14,665 nt of DNA, from NCBI GenBank assembly GCA_017557665.1, contig JAFYYI010000077.1, positions 1 to 14,665 of the forward strand, read 5' to 3'. A program made the position numbers and the translations under genes. Below the pieces are notes generated by a model that saw only the letters and a list, made by a program, of their open reading frames with translations, had not been told where the DNA came from and did no database searches. The stretch comes from Muribaculaceae bacterium. GTDB taxonomy: Bacteria; Bacteroidota; Bacteroidia; Bacteroidales; Muribaculaceae. The first letter of the stretch is position 1. The number at the start of each line of letters is the position of its first letter. Positions 1 through 6,401 of the stretch are shown in pieces.

Positions 1-2364
1 GAGCACATAGTTGATGAGCGTGATTGCGTCAGAGATGTTCACCACATTATCCTGATTGCAATTGGCGTTTTCGAGGTTGATGCCTTGAGCCGTGCCATTG
101 AGCACGTAGTTGATGAGCATGATCGCATCGCTGATGTTCACGCTGCCGTCGCCGTTCACGTCGCCAAGCTCGTATTCGGGACCGTTGGCAAAGAGGGTCA
201 CCTTCTGGCTGTGGCTCCAACGGCTTTGGGTGCCATCGATATAAGTCGCCCTTACCTTGAAGTAGAAGGTGCCGGCCTCTGCGAGATTCTTGACGGTGTA
301 GGACATATCAGTGATGCCGGTAACGAGGCGGTAGTTCTCATCGCCTTCCTCGGTAGAACGGATTAAATCCATCTCGTTGATATCTCCGACATAAACCTTG
401 ATCATGGTCATATCAGGCGAGTATAAGGCTTCGGTCGAAGTGATGGTGATCTTCTCACCCTCGCTGGCAGTCACGAGCCATGAATAAGTCTCACCCTGGT
501 TGAACTCGTGGCCGACGGCAGCAGTCTGATTGGAGCCGACCGTGATGTTGCCATAGCCATAGTAGCCATCGACGGTCGTGATCTGCATCGTGAAGATATC
601 ATCGGAGTAGCCCTCAGGCACAGTGAAGGCGATGTAGCCGTCGCCCGAATAGTTCTTGAAGTAGTAGGCGCTGTTGCCCACGCTGACACCGTTGCCGCTC
701 CAGGGCTCGGTGAGTGTCGTGGTCTGGTAGCTGCCGGGATAGAGACTGCCGTCCAGGGCCGAAAGCAATGCGGGACGCGTGGATACCTCCAGTGTGTAGC
801 TGTCCACATACTTGTCGGCTGTTTCGTCGGTCCAGTCGGCACGGAACTGAGTCAGGTTGATAAAAGCTTCGTCGGCAGGCAACATAACGGGAACATGGGT
901 TTCCAGCACTGCCGTACCGTAGATTGTCACAGTCTTGTCCTCAACGCCGGGGCTGCTCAGGGTGACGGTGGCCGTGTGGTTGCCACTGGCCTGGGGAGCG
1001 TAGGTCAAGGTGATAACCTTGCCAGCTTCCTGCTCACTAACGGCCACGCTGTTTGCATCAATCGAGAAGAACCCGCTTTCATCGTTGAGTGTCAGTGTGA
1101 TGGCATCAGTGAGTTCTTGACCTTTGACGGTAAACGTGGCGGTAGCACTCTGATCAACATAGGCATTGAGATTCATCCTCGACGGGTTGACCTTGATGCT
1201 GGGACCCTGAACGGGAGGCTTGATACCCATAATCATCAGCTGCTCGACATTGAACGTGTAGCCACCGCTGGAGAACGCATTCAGGACAAAGTCACCATTG
1301 CCGTCGCCACTCCAGCCCCAATTCACATGATAGGTGTTGTCGTCGGCCTTGTAGCCGTCAACGTTGAAGGCGTGTCCGCTCCAGCCATCCCAGTCATCAT
1401 AGTCATAGGCACAATATACCACGGGGCGGCCCTCGGCAAGCTCATTTTGAAGCAAATCCGCCCACTCGTCGTCAGTATAATAGACGGCGGTATCGGTGGC
1501 ATAGTCATCGGTACGGGACTTGAAAACGAGTTGAGCAGACTCCTCGTCATAGCCAAAGAACTTGACGGCACGCAAGATGTCAGCGCCCATGGCACCACTG
1601 CCGCTAGGAGAATAATCCATATGCTCCTCCTGGCCCACATAGCGCATCAGCCAAGCAACAGCATCGGCCTGTGCACTGTTATAGGAACCGGTGTACTTGT
1701 CGAGCATGTTGTCCCAGTCAAAGGTGATAGGGGGCAGGGCCTCGACTTGGAAGCCGTAGCTGTTATTGGTGTAACCCTCGACTGCGGGCGTTTCATCGGT
1801 GGGATATTTCCAGTAATAGAACACCATCGACAACGACGTAGCGGGGCAACCCGTCAAGCAGCGCGAGCCGTTATATACCGGGCAGTGGTTATAGTAGGGG
1901 GCATCCTGGTCCCACTCGGCAGTGAGCATCGGGGCAACGCTGGCAATTCTCAGGTTCCTGTTGGGGGCAGGCTTGTCAACCACCAGTCCGGGATGGGCAT
2001 GGAGGTACTCAATCTGTTTCTTGTAGTAACCCAGCCAGAACTTCATGTTGTCCGGCATACGTTTCAGGTCCAGAGGACGGTCGCCATGGGCGAGCACCTG
2101 CTGGGCGCGGTCGTCACCGGAAACGATGACGAAACCCTGGTCGGAGTTAAAGATGTAATAAGCGGCCAAGTCGGCACGCGAGGAATTCACCTCGGTGTAC
2201 AGGAGCTTGAGGTTCTGTGCAGGGACGCCATTTAAGCGCTTTACCTTGGCATCATGGTGAAGGTAACGCTCGGCCATCTTGGTTGCCGTAACCTGGTCCA
2301 CGGGCGAAGCCGACATTGACAATGCCACGACAGCGGCAGTCAGGAAAAACAATAATTTCTTCAT
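1..2364 (-). CDS. Secreted C10-family (streptopain-like) cysteine protease, C-terminus cut by window edge
   Basis: Translation from the ATG at 2364-2362 stays open for 788 codons to base 1, so the stop lies outside the window. A lysine-containing start and a hydrophobic core (residues 1-19, ending SMSA) form a signal peptide, so the protein is exported. Residues about 21-125 resemble the Spi/C10 propeptide that keeps streptopain-type enzymes inactive until cleaved. The catalytic domain spans about 150-385: nucleophile Cys173 in TGCPATS, general base His331 in SGHAFNVDGY, followed by HVNWGWSG (347-354), all as in streptopain. Beta-rich adhesion-like regions follow (about 388-725). The end carries two dockerin-like calcium-loop repeats, GDVNGDGSVNISDAIMLINY from 734 and a second ending NISDAITLINYVL at the edge, so only a few residues are probably missing. 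Substrate is unknown; C10 enzymes are broad proteases. Family assignment is strong. Confidence 0.93.
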   Translation of the reverse strand, partial: MKKLLFFLTAAVVALSMSASPVDQVTATKMAERYLHHDAKVKRLNGVPAQNLKLLYTEVNSSRADLAAYYIFNSDQGFVIVSGDDRAQQVLAHGDRPLDLKRMPDNMKFWLGYYKKQIEYLHAHPGLVVDKPAPNRNLRIASVAPMLTAEWDQDAPYYNHCPVYNGSRCLTGCPATSLSMVFYYWKYPTDETPAVEGYTNNSYGFQVEALPPITFDWDNMLDKYTGSYNSAQADAVAWLMRYVGQEEHMDYSPSGSGAMGADILRAVKFFGYDEESAQLVFKSRTDDYATDTAVYYTDDEWADLLQNELAEGRPVVYCAYDYDDWDGWSGHAFNVDGYKADDNTYHVNWGWSGDGNGDFVLNAFSSGGYTFNVEQLMIMGIKPPVQGPSIKVNPSRMNLNAYVDQSATATFTVKGQELTDAITLTLNDESGFFSIDANSVAVSEQEAGKVITLTYAPQASGNHTATVTLSSPGVEDKTVTIYGTAVLETHVPVMLPADEAFINLTQFRADWTDETADKYVDSYTLEVSTRPALLSALDGSLYPGSYQTTTLTEPWSGNGVSVGNSAYYFKNYSGDGYIAFTVPEGYSDDIFTMQITTVDGYYGYGNITVGSNQTAAVGHEFNQGETYSWLVTASEGEKITITSTEALYSPDMTMIKVYVGDINEMDLIRSTEEGDENYRLVTGITDMSYTVKNLAEAGTFYFKVRATYIDGTQSRWSHSQKVTLFANGPEYELGDVNGDGSVNISDAIMLINYVLNGTAQGINLENANCNQDNVVNISDAITLINYVL

Positions 2365-2437
2365 AAATTCATTAATTGGTTATATAGTAAAAAAATAAGA
2401 TGTCGGTTAATTAATTGAATGACGCAAACAACGGGCG

Positions 2438-2445
2438 CAAAGTTA
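2438..2445 (-). promoter_or_regulatory. -7 element of the C10 protease promoter
   Basis: Read on the minus strand this is TAACTTTG, a full match to the Bacteroidota -7 consensus TAnnTTTG, about 75 bases before the protease ATG. That leaves a leader of roughly 65 nt. No clear -33 TTG is seen at the usual distance. A small inverted repeat (CCCGA-GT-TCGGG, 2474-2485) lies about 30 bases upstream of the box, where an activator or repressor could sit; that role is a guess. Confidence 0.6.
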
Positions 2446-2586
2446 CAAATAATTTGCATAAAATCGACATAATACCCGAGTTCGGGAAAGAAAATGGACA
2501 GCACCCATGTTCTATTTCATGGAAACAGAACGAAAAACGCTTTATTGATAGACATCTTTCAGTGAAATAAGCCTTGTGGATCGAAA

Positions 2587-3153
2587 CTATTTTTCTTTGG
2601 CCATCTTCATGAAGTCTGATGGAGAAATGCCGGTAATGCGCTTGAATGTAACAGTGAAATTGCTGCGGGAATTGAAGCCCAAATTGGCTGCAATGGCCTC
2701 GATGGTAAGATGGGCAGACTGATTAGGCTCGTTCAGGATGCGACAGGCCTCACGCACCCGTTGCTCGTTGAGCACCTGTTTGAAGCTCTTGCCGTAACGT
2801 TCATTGACCACCTGTGACACATACTTGTAGTTGCTCCCCACCAGGGTAGCCAGTTGTTGAAGTGAGAAATCGGGTTTGCAGATGATGGTGATATCGTCCA
2901 TCACGTGATTAATGCGTTCAAACAGGCGATCCTTACTTTCCTGGTCAAGTTGGCTTTGATACTTGGGGGCGGATTTCTCTTGCTTGTCAACCGCGTGCGA
3001 AGCTGGTTGGTCAGCGGCTACTTTGACATCCAGCAGTTGCACATTTTTCTCGTAGAGATGCCTGATGTAGTTACGTTGCTTGATATTGCTGCGCACGAGC
3101 AGTATCAACGCTATCAGGAATGCTGTGTCCAAAGAGGATCGTGATAGGCTCAA
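2587..3153 (-). CDS. AraC-type (HTH_18) membrane-linked regulator, 5'-truncated remnant
   Basis: The 188-residue reading frame has a C-terminal AraC-type DNA-binding domain (about 76-185) with two helix-turn-helix segments near 97-118 and 151-172. The second includes the family signature around F160, NSRSNFTVTFKRITGISPSDF. Upstream are a charged linker and only about 12 hydrophobic residues (TAFLIALILLV, 10-20), too short for a normal membrane helix. Bacteroidota proteins with this C-terminus usually run to 500 residues or more, with TPR repeats and a transmembrane helix in front. Here the coding signal stops at about base 3125, where unrelated sequence coding on the opposite strand begins. 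The ATG at 3153 is therefore probably an accident of the join and the sensor half is gone. Without it the fragment is likely inactive or deregulated. No promoter for it was recognised. Confidence 0.75.
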   Translation of the reverse strand: MSLSRSSLDTAFLIALILLVRSNIKQRNYIRHLYEKNVQLLDVKVAADQPASHAVDKQEKSAPKYQSQLDQESKDRLFERINHVMDDITIICKPDFSLQQLATLVGSNYKYVSQVVNERYGKSFKQVLNEQRVREACRILNEPNQSAHLTIEAIAANLGFNSRSNFTVTFKRITGISPSDFMKMAKEK

Positions 3154-3967
3154 ACAAAAACTTCAAGTCGTTATGTGGCAGGGTATCTTCACACAAAGAA
3201 ATAACAATGGATGCAAATCACTGTCGTCCCTTGTGTGCATAGATATCGACCATCAAACAGAGCAGGATCTGGAGCATATCCGACAGATCATCAAAACTTG
3301 GCCATTTGTGCTCGCTTTCTTTGTGAGCCCTAGTGGTGATGGATTGAAGGTTCTTGTCAGAACCGATAACCTCAGCATTGATGATTACAGCAACTGTTAC
3401 CGCCAAGTGGAGAAACTTTTCACTGATGAGTTTGGGATTCAACCAGACAGCAGTTGTGAAGATCTGAGTCATACATGCTTCATCAGTTACGACCCAGATA
3501 TGTATTGCAATCCTAACTCACAGCCTTGGCACTATGAGTATGACTCCACGTTCGATAAACCGAAACCATCGCTGTATAGTGGCTCATCAAGCCATAGCAG
3601 GTGTGGTAATCCCGATAAACCTTTCTTGACAGCAGAAAGGTTTATTGCAGAGATGAACCGGATGAGATGCACTTTGACCGATGAGCAGATAATCAAGATT
3701 CTTGACATTAGATGGAGCAAGTTCCCAAATAACTATCAGGATGGAAACAGAACAAAGAGTGTATTCATCCAGGCAAGTGCTCTATGCAAGGCTGGCATCG
3801 AGATGGACAAAGCGCTTGATTACCTTAAATCCAAGTTCCTACCAACGGGTTTTGATGAAGGAAAATTGGGACGTGCGGTTTATAATGCTTACGAGATGAA
3901 CAAACATCTCTTTGGTAGTGAACGCAGTAACTACAGGTCCTACAACGAGTATCAGTTAGGACATTAA
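3080..3967 (+). CDS. VirE_N / BT4734-like protein, N-terminally truncated
   Basis: The open frame is 295 residues, but the first 16 are antisense to the neighbouring regulator and look unlike the family; real similarity starts at about residue 17 (base 3128). Residues 17-140 match my recollection of the BT4734-like/VirE N-terminal domain: VCIDIDH (52-58) and SPSGDGLKVLV (83-93). That acidic pair plus SGxGxK pattern resembles motifs I and II of archaeo-eukaryotic primases, so a primase-like or DNA-binding ancestry is possible. A C-terminal helical region (about 170-285, GNRTKSVFIQASALCKAGIE) resembles the part after the primase-like core. These genes commonly sit on Bacteroidota mobile or plasmid-derived cassettes. 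The composition is AT-richer than neighbouring genes, which suggests transfer. With its own start missing, it is probably a remnant. Confidence 0.7.
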   Translation: MILLRTSSINAIRNAVSKEDRDRLKQKLQVVMWQGIFTQRNNNGCKSLSSLVCIDIDHQTEQDLEHIRQIIKTWPFVLAFFVSPSGDGLKVLVRTDNLSIDDYSNCYRQVEKLFTDEFGIQPDSSCEDLSHTCFISYDPDMYCNPNSQPWHYEYDSTFDKPKPSLYSGSSSHSRCGNPDKPFLTAERFIAEMNRMRCTLTDEQIIKILDIRWSKFPNNYQDGNRTKSVFIQASALCKAGIEMDKALDYLKSKFLPTGFDEGKLGRAVYNAYEMNKHLFGSERSNYRSYNEYQLGH

Positions 3968-4000
3968 ATCGAGAAACAGATCAACTCTATCACGGGTTGG

Positions 4001-4320
4001 TCTCTATTTTTTTTGTTCCGATCAAAAAAGTGGTATTCTTGGATTTCGGAGGAATTCGGTAACCTATCATACCTATTTTTAAGTAATAATCCCTATTCTT
4101 ATAGAGTATTTGGTTTTTCTTATAAAAAAGTGGTCATTATCGATAAGCGGAGGAATTGATACTCTATAGTGTAATTTTTTTCTGACAAAACCCTATTCTT
4201 ATAGAGATATCTGAATTTTCTAAAAAAAACAGGTCCAATACTCTATCGATAATGGAATAATATTTTTATAGAAATATTGTTTCTTATAGAGATATTTGAT
4301 TTTTCTAAGAATAACAGGTC
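4001..4320 (+). repeat. Degenerate ~85-100 bp direct repeats, three to four copies
   Basis: TTCTTATAGAG recurs at 4096, 4196 and 4281. The first two copies share the 16-mer CCCTATTCTTATAGAG exactly 100 bases apart (4091 and 4191). AAAAAAGTGGT recurs at 4024 and 4124, also 100 apart, and CGGAGGAATT at 4047 and 4148. Each unit runs TTCTTATAGAG, a T-rich stretch, an A-run, then GTGGTC or CAGGTC. The second unit also holds a perfect inverted pair, TATAGAGTAT (4100-4109) and ATACTCTATA (4159-4168). No ORF covers it. It lies just behind the virE-like remnant. Iterons of a lost replicon or repeated binding sites are possible; function is unknown. Confidence 0.7.
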
Positions 4321-4354
4321 GAGTATGGTTGTGATAATCAGTTCAATGATAGAT

Positions 4355-4557
4355 AAATAAAGGGAAAAGAACGGTTCGCCTTCGGCTCACCCAAACCGCC
4401 TTCTCTCTCTTAAAATAACACAGAGTACAACATTATCATTCCCCCGCCAATCGATAAAGACCAATAATGCCAACAGCTGCAATTTGCCAAATAATTCATC
4501 AGGGGGGGAAGAAGGCAGTTTGGGTGAGCGTCAGCGAGCCGTTCCTATCTTCTATTT
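4355..4557. repeat. Long imperfect inverted repeat, MITE-like or hairpin element
   Basis: A left arm at 4355-4404 (containing CTCACCCAAACCGCCTTCT) and a right arm at 4510-4557 (reverse complement containing CTCACCCAAACTGCCTTCT) pair over about 48 bases with a few mismatches. The 105-base middle has no ORF and holds a further short pair, TTCCCCC (4439-4445) with GGGGGAA (4504-4510). This could be a miniature transposable element or a transcribed hairpin. I see no convincing target-site duplication. The following stretch to 4931 has no gene I can support; a 63-codon minus-strand frame there lacks any recognisable feature. Confidence 0.6.
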
Positions 4558-4931
4558 CCACAACGGCGTAAGCATTTTTCCTGGTTAAATGGACACTGGC
4601 CGGAGCACAAGTGAAGGCCAAGTGGACATAAGGGAAAAATCGTTCGAAGAGGTTCCAATGAAGTTTTGAGGGCGACCGAGAAACTGAATGGGTTCTCGAG
4701 AAATGTGATATTAGAATGGGAATAGCGCTTTAACATTTTTCACTACATTAATGTGTTAAACGCGAATTACAACGAAAGTTATAGTAAAATGTTAATTCCC
4801 CTTTAATTTCTGGTGATTTCCAACTTAGTAACTCTATTTTTTACCCCTTTTCATTCTTACATAGAAACCTTATATATAGAGATTTAACTAACCTATTTTA
4901 TTAACCATTTTATTACAACAACAATGACATT

Positions 4932-5036
4932 ATGAAACGACTTTTGAAATTGATGAATTACACGGCTCAGCTATAGGCACTGATCGATATCGGGAAGGCC
5001 ATTTAGCGCCAGGCCACAAAGAACAACACCAAGTAA
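4932..5036 (+). pseudogene. Small ORF interrupted by two in-frame TAG codons
   Basis: Starting at ATG 4932 the frame reads MKRLLKLMNYTAQL, then TAG (4974-4976), ALIDIGKAI, TAG (5004-5006), RQATKNNTK and TAA (5034-5036). Across both ambers the composition stays protein-like: a basic start, a mixed hydrophobic core and a basic tail, 34 codons in all. Each TAG is one C-to-T change from CAG (Gln), which would give AQLQALIDIGKAIQRQ. Bacteroides cassettes often place a tiny ORF after VirE_N-type genes, so this may be a decayed member of such a cassette. A relic of recoded phage DNA is the alternative. I do not recognise the family. Confidence 0.4.
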
Positions 5037-5099
5037 CAAAAAGAACGCCCAAAAATCAAAACACAAATGACCTCTCCCTCCAGAAAGCCACCAACAACA

Positions 5100-5146
5100 C
5101 AAAAAAAAGAAGCGCAACCGACTGATTTCTCAGCGATTGCGCTTTC
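5100..5146 (-). terminator. Intrinsic terminator of tRNA-Arg
   Basis: On the minus strand, stem AAGCGCAA / TTGCGCTT with a loop of about 20 nt is followed by a run of nine or more T. It starts seven bases past the tRNA 3' end. Confidence 0.85.
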
Positions 5147-5152
5147 TTCAAG

Positions 5153-5226
5153 TGATCCCTACAGGATTCAAACCTGTAACCTTTTGATCCGTAGTCAAAC
5201 GCTCTATTCAATTGAGCTAAGGGACC
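5153..5226 (-). tRNA. tRNA-Arg (anticodon ACG)
   Basis: A full cloverleaf folds from the minus strand. The acceptor stem is GGTCCCT/AGGGATC with one G-T pair. The D arm is GCTC/GAGC. The anticodon stem is TTTGA/TCAAA with loop CTACGGA, which puts ACG at positions 34-36. The T arm is ACAGG/CCTGT with loop TTTGAAT. The discriminator is A and CCA is not encoded. The tRNA reads CGU (and, after A-to-I editing, other CGN) arginine codons. It has its own promoter and terminator. Its 3' end faces the AT-rich remnant region to the left, the usual side for integration of mobile elements. Confidence 0.95.
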
Positions 5227-5246
5227 ATTTTTTCGTTTTAGCGGTG

Positions 5247-5276
5247 CAAAGTTACTGCTAATTTTTGAACTGGCAA
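5247..5276 (-). promoter_or_regulatory. Promoter of tRNA-Arg
   Basis: On the minus strand a -33 TTG (5276-5274) is followed after 19 bases by TAACTTTG (5254-5247), the full Bacteroidota pattern. Transcription would start about 15 bases before the tRNA. Confidence 0.8.
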
Positions 5277-5374
5277 GCGTTTTGGTCAACTTTTTTTCAA
5301 AAAATTTTTCGACGCAGCAACTAAACAGGCATTATCTTTCACAATGCCAGCGAGTTAGGCTTAATCAAAAAAAA

Positions 5375-5581
5375 TCAGTTGAGGAGCCAGGTTGCGATTG
5401 CCCAGATAAGGAAAATCACAAGAGCGATGATTGTTGCAGTCCAAACGGGCTTGTACTTCACTACATAGAGTGACAGCTTGGGAACGTCGGACTTCTCGGG
5501 TTTCTCGTCGGCGATGGCGAGCTTGTGCTCATCGATGGGCTCGACGGGCTGTGCCTCTTCCTTATATAAATAAGCCTTCAT
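5375..5581 (-). CDS. Small single-span membrane protein, unknown function
   Basis: This 68-residue protein has a charged N-terminal half rich in Glu, Lys and Pro (residues 1-45) and one hydrophobic span (about 47-67, VWTATIIALVIFLIWAIATWLL) that ends one residue before the stop. It has no signal peptide, so a tail-anchored inner-membrane topology with a cytoplasmic N-terminus is likely. A clean promoter sits 33 bases upstream and the ATG is the first after it, which supports real expression. It is monocistronic: tRNA-Arg with its own promoter is next on the same strand. I do not recognise the family and give no function. Confidence 0.7.
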   Translation of the reverse strand: MKAYLYKEEAQPVEPIDEHKLAIADEKPEKSDVPKLSLYVVKYKPVWTATIIALVIFLIWAIATWLLN

Positions 5582-5613
5582 TGTCTTGTCTCGTTTTGAT
5601 TGGTTTTGCGGTG

Positions 5614-5644
5614 CAAATGTACTGCTTTTTCTTTAACGGAGCAA
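5614..5644 (-). promoter_or_regulatory. Promoter of the small membrane protein gene
   Basis: On the minus strand TTG (5644-5642) is followed after 20 bases by TACATTTG (5621-5614). The core and start region share AGCAGTAnnTTTGCACCGC with the tRNA-Arg promoter 370 bases away. Confidence 0.75.
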
Positions 5645-5745
5645 GAAGTGAAGTTTTTTTTCTTGGTGCTAAGGGAAAATGGAGCCATGACATCGTCACA
5701 GCACAGGAAACCACGCTGTAACTGAGAACGGGGCATGGTTGCTGC

Positions 5746-5792
5746 TGAAAAATAAAAGGAGCGGGATGCTGGTGTTGACAGCGTCCTGCTCC
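5746..5792 (-). terminator. Intrinsic terminator of the candidate ncRNA
   Basis: On the minus strand GGAGC-A-GGA-C-GCTG pairs with CAGC-A-TCC-C-GCTCC around a 7-nt loop, giving twelve pairs and two mismatches, and is followed directly by TTTTATTTTT. No protein gene on this strand ends near it. Confidence 0.8.
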
Positions 5793-6011
5793 TGGTTATA
5801 AGAATCCACACCAAAGGATGTGATGAAACTCCGACTAAATACAGGATTTGAGGGCGCCACAAGCTTTGTAATCCTCCGGCTGTTAAGCACCACGTGGGTC
5901 GAGGCCCGCCATTGCGAGCAGCGCTTTGCTCGGCATTTCATAAAAATTTGAAGAGTATCCCGATCTACTTTGATGTGGACAATATTGCAAAGAACTTGTT
6001 GTCTTAATGAC
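5747..6011 (-). ncRNA. Candidate structured ncRNA (~260 nt) between a consensus promoter and terminator
   Basis: A consensus promoter (6016-6046) and a strong intrinsic terminator (5746-5792) bound about 260 nt on the minus strand. The ORF that crosses it (5696-6067) starts upstream of the promoter and its translation looks like noise. The RNA can close on itself: CCACATCAAAG (5978-5968) pairs over 11 bp, with one G-U, with CTTTGGTGTGG (5816-5806). Inside this come GAU/AUC, GAU/AUC and ACUC/GAGU helices separated by small internal loops, so the ends form a rod. The interior holds the local hairpins CGAGCA/UGCUCG and AGGAUU/AAUCCU. A rod with an opened centre recalls 6S RNA. The Bacteroidales-1 motif, known from promoter- and terminator-bounded loci often near rplT, is the other candidate. 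I cannot assign either without a covariance model. Confidence 0.55.
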
Positions 6012-6015
6012 TTTG

Positions 6016-6046
6016 CAAAGATAGGTGATTCAGATGAACGACGCAA
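6016..6046 (-). promoter_or_regulatory. Promoter of the candidate ncRNA
   Basis: On the minus strand TTG (6046-6044) is followed after exactly 20 bases by TATCTTTG (6023-6016), a full match to the Bacteroidota promoter. No start codon with a credible ORF follows. Between this promoter and the next one at 6271 (+) I see no gene, only purine-rich non-coding sequence. Confidence 0.7.
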
Positions 6047-6270
6047 GAGTTGAGACGATTTTAACACAACTTTTTAACATCTGAGGGGCCTATTGATTTC
6101 AGCTAGCAGAAATGGTGGGGGTTCTTTGACTGAGAGGAGGGAAAAAGCGAAGATTACGGAAACGGGGATGACAGGGATATTGCTGAAATAGTTAACATGA
6201 TGGGGACGGTCGCACTAGGTGAGCCGGACATGGTGAGCGTGGAAAAAAAGATGAAAAAAGTTTATCATAG

Positions 6271-6301
6271 TTGCAAGATAATATAATAATGTGTAAATTT
6301 G
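6271..6301 (+). promoter_or_regulatory. Promoter of the Omp28-like gene
   Basis: TTG (6271-6273), a 20-base spacer and TAAATTTG (6294-6301) match the Bacteroidota promoter in full. The predicted leader before the ATG at 6402 is about 95 nt, long and A/T-rich. Confidence 0.75.
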
Positions 6302-6401
6302 CGAGTGACTTATACATTTTTCGCCTTTAACAAGACAACATCAACATTACTGTCATTTGAGTTTAACTACATAATTATTAACCTTTTAAAGAAATGTTCA
6401 C

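Noticed and set aside
508..2235. A 575-codon plus-strand ORF
   Set aside because: It is the antisense shadow of the C10 protease, which has full family motifs on the minus strand.
4545..4736. A 63-codon minus-strand ORF in the AT-rich region
   Set aside because: No promoter, no recognisable feature and it overlaps the inverted-repeat arm; could be decayed coding DNA but I cannot support it.
5153..5226. A second copy of the tRNA 3' end as an att site within the window
   Set aside because: I searched by eye through 3100-5150 and found no duplicate of the T-arm or acceptor sequence.
5696..6067. A 123-codon minus-strand ORF across the candidate RNA
   Set aside because: Its start lies upstream of the promoter at 6016-6046, its end lies past the terminator, and its translation shows no domain-like or protein-like pattern.
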